Shown: positions 14,503-17,512 of the stretch, one piece after another
Numbering within the stretch: the first letter of the stretch is position 1
Layout: each line of letters opens with the position of its first letter
Assembly: GCA_021772845.1 (NCBI GenBank)
Contig: JAJFLF010000303.1
Location: 1 to 17,512, forward strand
DNA from: Mariprofundus sp.
GTDB taxonomy: Bacteria > Pseudomonadota > Zetaproteobacteria > Mariprofundales > Mariprofundaceae
Direction: 5' to 3'
DNA length: 17,512 bases
The notes under the pieces: generated by a model
Told to the model about the DNA's origin: nothing
The model's database searches: none
Seen by the model: the letters and a program-made list of their open reading frames with translations, nothing else
Made by a program: the position numbers and the translations under genes

Positions 14503-15791
14503 GATTGATCCTTTGTCTGTTTTGATTGTGCCAAACGAGCCTGCTCAAGCTGATCGCGCACCAATGCCAGATGCAAGCGTAAATCATATAACTCTTCGGC
14601 ATAAGAAAGTGGCACTTTCACCTTCCGGATTTCCATCTCAATGCGGTTCAGATCAGCCAATAAAGCGGCTGAATAACCATTAATCATCTCCGCATCTATA
14701 TTGCCCAACTCTTCGTACCACCGATAAATTCCCGAACGTATACGCCAGCGATATAACGGCGGCATCACTTTGAACAACGGGATTAACAGAACTATAAAAG
14801 GTAATAACATAACCTTCAGACGATCCACTAGGGTTGCTGCCCAAAAGGGTAAAAAACGCTGCAACAGCGGTGGTCCGGATTTATAATAGTTATCCGCCAC
14901 CTTACTTAGGCTTAGACCAGCGTATTGGGCAGTAGGAAACGTACCTGCCGATGAAAATAGGCTACCGTCTGCATGGATTTTCGTGGCGCCCTGCATCATT
15001 AATGCCTGTAGCGCCGGATGCATATTCTCATTCACCATCAACGTTGCTGCACTGGCCAATAAAGGCGTATCACGCACAGGCATATTAGACGCTAGGTTCA
15101 AAGCACCTTGTGGCAACAGCACCGATGAAATCGAATCCATGCGTCGTGTATAAGCCATTGCCCGAGTGATTGGCATCAAATGAACAAGTTTACTCTGCTG
15201 CAATAGCTGCACTGTTTCACTGCTCGCAGCCGAGACAATAAATAGCGCATCAATTTTTTCTGCACGCAATGATCCAGATGCCTGCAAAGAAGAGAGTGAT
15301 ATCAGCGTCGAATTATTTTCATCAACGCCATTCTCAAACAATAATTGAACAGCCAACGCTCTTGTACCACTGCCATCCAAACCAATAGCAATACGTTTAC
15401 CCTTTAAATCACTTAAAAACTGAACACCTACACCCTGCCGAAGAAATACCCATAACGGTTCATAATACATACTACCCAGCGATTGCAGTACTCCAGAAGC
15501 GGCAAGATCAACCGAGACAAGACCACTTTGCACAAAAGCAACATCAGAATCTCCTGCCTTGAGACGTTCAATATTTTCCATTGAACCAGCTGATTCCAGC
15601 ACCTCAACCTCAACACCGTGCTGTTTGAGATAATCACGATAAGACTCAGCATGAGCATAATAAGCACCACCTTTCTGGCCTGCAGAAATAGTCAGCTTTG
15701 TCGGTGGAGCGGGATCAACAAACTGAAATGCAATCAAAAAAGCGAACGCAGCCAGCAATAATGCCGGTACAAAAATCTTTAACTTATCCAT
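14499..15791 (-). CDS. TAXI-family solute-binding protein fused to membrane and cytoplasmic segments
   Basis: About 430 residues. An N-terminal hydrophobic segment (about 8-25) leads to a TAXI-type (TRAP-associated extracytoplasmic immunogenic) binding domain: LTISAGQKGGAYYAHAESYRDYL, LESAGSMENIERLKAGDSDVAFVQ, LKGKRIAIGLDGSGTRALA. Unlike ordinary TAXI receptors, it continues with a second hydrophobic helix (about 325-345) and an 85-residue charged, helical tail predicted to be cytoplasmic. No TRAP permease genes are nearby. The start at 15791 is preferred over 15797 because GAGG lies 7 nt before it and only 1 nt before the upstream ATG. It overlaps trhP by ATGA. It could be a sensor or scaffold; some similar proteins are annotated as orphan TRAP receptors. 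Confidence 0.85.
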   Translation of the reverse strand: MDKLKIFVPALLLAAFAFLIAFQFVDPAPPTKLTISAGQKGGAYYAHAESYRDYLKQHGVEVEVLESAGSMENIERLKAGDSDVAFVQSGLVSVDLAASGVLQSLGSMYYEPLWVFLRQGVGVQFLSDLKGKRIAIGLDGSGTRALAVQLLFENGVDENNSTLISLSSLQASGSLRAEKIDALFIVSAASSETVQLLQQSKLVHLMPITRAMAYTRRMDSISSVLLPQGALNLASNMPVRDTPLLASAATLMVNENMHPALQALMMQGATKIHADGSLFSSAGTFPTAQYAGLSLSKVADNYYKSGPPLLQRFLPFWAATLVDRLKVMLLPFIVLLIPLFKVMPPLYRWRIRSGIYRWYEELGNIDAEMINGYSAALLADLNRIEMEIRKVKVPLSYAEELYDLRLHLALVRDQLEQARLAQSKQTKDQS

Positions 15792-15853
15792 ATTCATGCC
15801 TCGAAGTGTAGAGCCAACGCTACTTTTCTGCCACGAACTACAAAACCTGTGGG

Positions 15854-15881
15854 GTTATCGCGGTAGGATGAAGCACTTCAA
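15854..15881 (-). promoter_or_regulatory. Candidate sigma-70 promoter for TAXI-trhP
   Basis: On the minus strand TTGAAG (15881-15876) and GATAAC (15859-15854) are separated by 16 nt, each matching 4 of 6 consensus positions, in the gap between sixA and the TAXI gene. Weak, by eye only. Confidence 0.25.
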
Positions 15882-15894
15882 AACTCAGAAAGGA

Positions 15895-16392
15895 TCACTT
15901 TGCCTTTGGATAATCAAAGTCTACAAAGTCCGCCCAACTGCCCGCATCAAGCCAATGATTCACAGGAAATTCAATCGTCACCATACTGCAAGTCGGCATA
16001 TTCCCGAAATGATCACCAGTCAGCTTTTCAGCCAGTTCCGTGATGCCGGGATTATGTGCAACCAGCGCTGCGGTATTCACCTCATCCGGTAAACACCGAA
16101 TGACATCCTGCATGGTGTGGGGAGCGGCCAGGTAAAGTTCATTGCGCCATTCAATGGATTGTTCGGGGAAAGACAGAGAGTGTGCCAACAAGCGTGAAGT
16201 CTGAGCTGCCCGTTTTGCTGAACTACTGATCAAAGCATCCAGCGACTGTTCAGCACCGGCTAAACGGCGCGAAAGACGCTCACCCATCAAAGGCGCATCA
16301 GATAAACCACGCGCATTCAAACTGCGCTCAACATCAGACACGCCTTCATCCCAGCTCGATTTGGCATGGCGAATCAAAATCACTGTTTTCAT
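15895..16392 (-). CDS. SixA-like histidine phosphatase
   Basis: A 165-residue member of the histidine phosphatase (phosphoglycerate mutase-like) branch 1. The catalytic LIRHAKSSWD (6-15) holds the phospho-accepting His9 and Arg8, and VAHNPGITEL carries the second catalytic histidine (near 112). The KSSW form and the short length match SixA, which in E. coli removes phosphate from phosphohistidine on PTS-Ntr protein NPr or ArcB. The true target is unknown here. AGGGAGAG lies 7 nt before the ATG, inside the end of the upstream thiE-like gene, and the genes are only 3 bp apart, so they are co-transcribed. Confidence 0.85.
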   Translation of the reverse strand: MKTVILIRHAKSSWDEGVSDVERSLNARGLSDAPLMGERLSRRLAGAEQSLDALISSSAKRAAQTSRLLAHSLSFPEQSIEWRNELYLAAPHTMQDVIRCLPDEVNTAALVAHNPGITELAEKLTGDHFGNMPTCSMVTIEFPVNHWLDAGSWADFVDFDYPKAK

Positions 16393-16395
16393 AAA

Positions 16396-17052
16396 TCAAC
16401 TCTCCCTGATGCGGTTTGATGCCGCTTTAAACAGCTGCATTGCTACATGCCTGGCATCATCTGTCGCAAGAATTGCACCAATCACAGCTATAGCCCTGCC
16501 TTGCACTGCAGCACAGTTATCCAGGGTAATGCCCCCCAGCGCAATGACGGGTAACTTAGCATCAGAAATCAGTTCATCAAACACCGCCATTCCCAAATGC
16601 GGTGCTCCGGGGTGCGAGTTAGTCGGGAAAACTGGGGAAAGCATCGCGAAATCAGCACCCATCTCATGCGCCATGGCCAATTCAACAGCGTCATGACATG
16701 AAACCGACACGCTCATTTCAGGCTGCCTCAACCATTGTCGAACCGCTGTCAGTGTATTGATCTCTGCACTAGCCAAATGTACGCCATCAGCGCCTACTGC
16801 AGCCGCAATATCAGCCTGAGAATGAATGATCAGACGCGCCTGATGGGCGTGTGTTATATGCCTGAGGCGTGATGCCAGAGCCAGTAACTTTGATGAAGTG
16901 AGCGTTTTCTCTCGAACTAGCACCGCCTCCACACCACCACATAAGGCTTGCTCCACATTATAAAAAAAAGCTTCACCTGAAAATCTGGATGTATCTGTAA
17001 TGAGGGTAAGTCTAGGTGTTCGTGATGAATGCGGCGAACAATCTTGCATCAT
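16396..17052 (-). CDS. Thiamine-phosphate synthase/TenI-like protein
   Basis: A 218-residue TIM-barrel protein of the ThiE/TenI superfamily. Features: VLVREKTL (45-52), LIIHSQADIAAAVGADGVHLASAE (74-97), SVSCHDAVELA (116-126), FAMLSPVFPTNSHPG (135-149), VIALGGIT (169-176). True ThiE has ND in the IxxND loop, GQED after GVHL, and TxTK in the phosphate loop. Here these read HSQA, ASAE and TNSHPG. The TNSHPG form is what I recall from the ThiE-like half of Nudix-ThiE fusions, and SxSxH resembles the catalytic His region of the thiazole tautomerase TenI. So a TenI-like role is at least as likely as thiamine-phosphate synthesis. No other thiamine gene is in view; it lies between the DUF2782 gene and sixA. 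Confidence 0.75.
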   Translation of the reverse strand: MMQDCSPHSSRTPRLTLITDTSRFSGEAFFYNVEQALCGGVEAVLVREKTLTSSKLLALASRLRHITHAHQARLIIHSQADIAAAVGADGVHLASAEINTLTAVRQWLRQPEMSVSVSCHDAVELAMAHEMGADFAMLSPVFPTNSHPGAPHLGMAVFDELISDAKLPVIALGGITLDNCAAVQGRAIAVIGAILATDDARHVAMQLFKAASNRIRES

Positions 17053-17086
17053 TCAGCCATGCTGCGAAAACCCATCTCCAAGATCA

Positions 17087-17503
17087 TTAGAACTCTTTTA
17101 AAATCCAGCTCGGAGGAACAATGCGTTTTGCACCACCAGGCAAACGGCGCTCAAATGCGCCCTCTGCATTACGATATAGATAATAAGCAGGTATACCACC
17201 CGGAGGCTGCACCTTAATTTGGAACACCCTTCCTTTTGGACCATACTCGGTAATCGTAGTACCGTCTTTACGTTTATACGAACGCACATCCACCGCCGTA
17301 TCACTATCCGGTGTATTCAGTTCATCATGAAGGCTTGCTCCAGCATCACTATCTTCATCAACACCCGCCGGAGAGGCCAAGCCCGGCGTCGTAACGTTGG
17401 GTGGTGCCATTGCATCATCAGCAGCTATCAATAGGGCCGGTGCCAAAAACAGAGCAACAAACAGTGAAGAGAGCAGGGGGAGGGAGAATCGGGAAGTATG
17501 CAT
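17087..17503 (-). CDS. DUF2782 exported protein
   Basis: A 138-residue exported protein. MHTSRFSLPLLSSLFVALFLAPALLIAADDA is a clear signal peptide. A low-complexity acidic linker (about 30-70) leads to the conserved C-terminal domain VRSYKRKDGTTITEYGPKGRVFQIKVQPPGG, ending in VPPSWILKEF, the pattern of proteobacterial DUF2782 proteins of unknown function. The frame remains open to the right edge, so an upstream start cannot be excluded, but the signal peptide makes the ATG at 17503 likely. It ends 34 bp before the ThiE-like gene on the same strand. Confidence 0.8.
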   Translation of the reverse strand: MHTSRFSLPLLSSLFVALFLAPALLIAADDAMAPPNVTTPGLASPAGVDEDSDAGASLHDELNTPDSDTAVDVRSYKRKDGTTITEYGPKGRVFQIKVQPPGGIPAYYLYRNAEGAFERRLPGGAKRIVPPSWILKEF

Positions 17504-17512
17504 GCAAGTAGT

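Overview
The window is a compact bacterial chromosome segment with no phage, plasmid, CRISPR, tRNA or rRNA genes. The gene set is typical of Pseudomonadota: a GCS2-type glutamate-cysteine ligase, lipoyl synthase, a class I DAHP synthase, a TrhP/YegQ-type U32 protein, a DUF2782 protein and an orphan TAXI protein. The G+C content looks balanced. A gamma- or zetaproteobacterium (Mariprofundus-like) is my best guess, but that is inference and not settled by any marker here.

Layout. 1-497 is the 3' end of gshA, reading right. 498-696 is a convergent gap packed with hairpins. 697-1644 is a zinc-ribbon SAM methyltransferase and 1871-2272 a VanZ-like membrane protein, both reading left; between them sits a ~160-bp palindromic MITE-like element (1698-1861). 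2362-3995 is a coupled pair reading right: a protoporphyrinogen-oxidase-like flavoprotein and a lipoprotein. 4130-8962 is a tightly coupled three-gene cassette reading right: a PEP-carboxykinase-family protein with several changed active-site residues, a JmjC/cupin-like putative Fe(II) oxygenase, and an exported DUF255/YyaL-type protein. 8979-11278 reads left: lipA, two small hypothetical genes and a PAS-like/GGDEF protein. 11440-11904 reads right and encodes an RRM RNA-binding protein with two N-terminal membrane segments, ending in a UUCG-loop terminator. 11939-17503 reads left, listed here in transcription order: DUF2782 protein, ThiE/TenI-like protein, SixA-like phosphatase, membrane-tethered TAXI protein, TrhP-like U32 protein and DAHP synthase.

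How the genes may work together. The strongest candidate for something undescribed is the 4130-8962 cassette. All three genes overlap (1 bp and 8 bp). The PEPCK-like protein keeps its nucleotide-binding core but has lost residues that in E. coli PEPCK bind oxaloacetate and Mn2+, so gluconeogenesis may not be its job. The trhP-aroG neighbourhood is also suggestive, because TrhP-dependent tRNA hydroxylation needs prephenate, a product of the pathway that DAHP synthase starts. Functions are read from motifs and memory of families; no database search was run.
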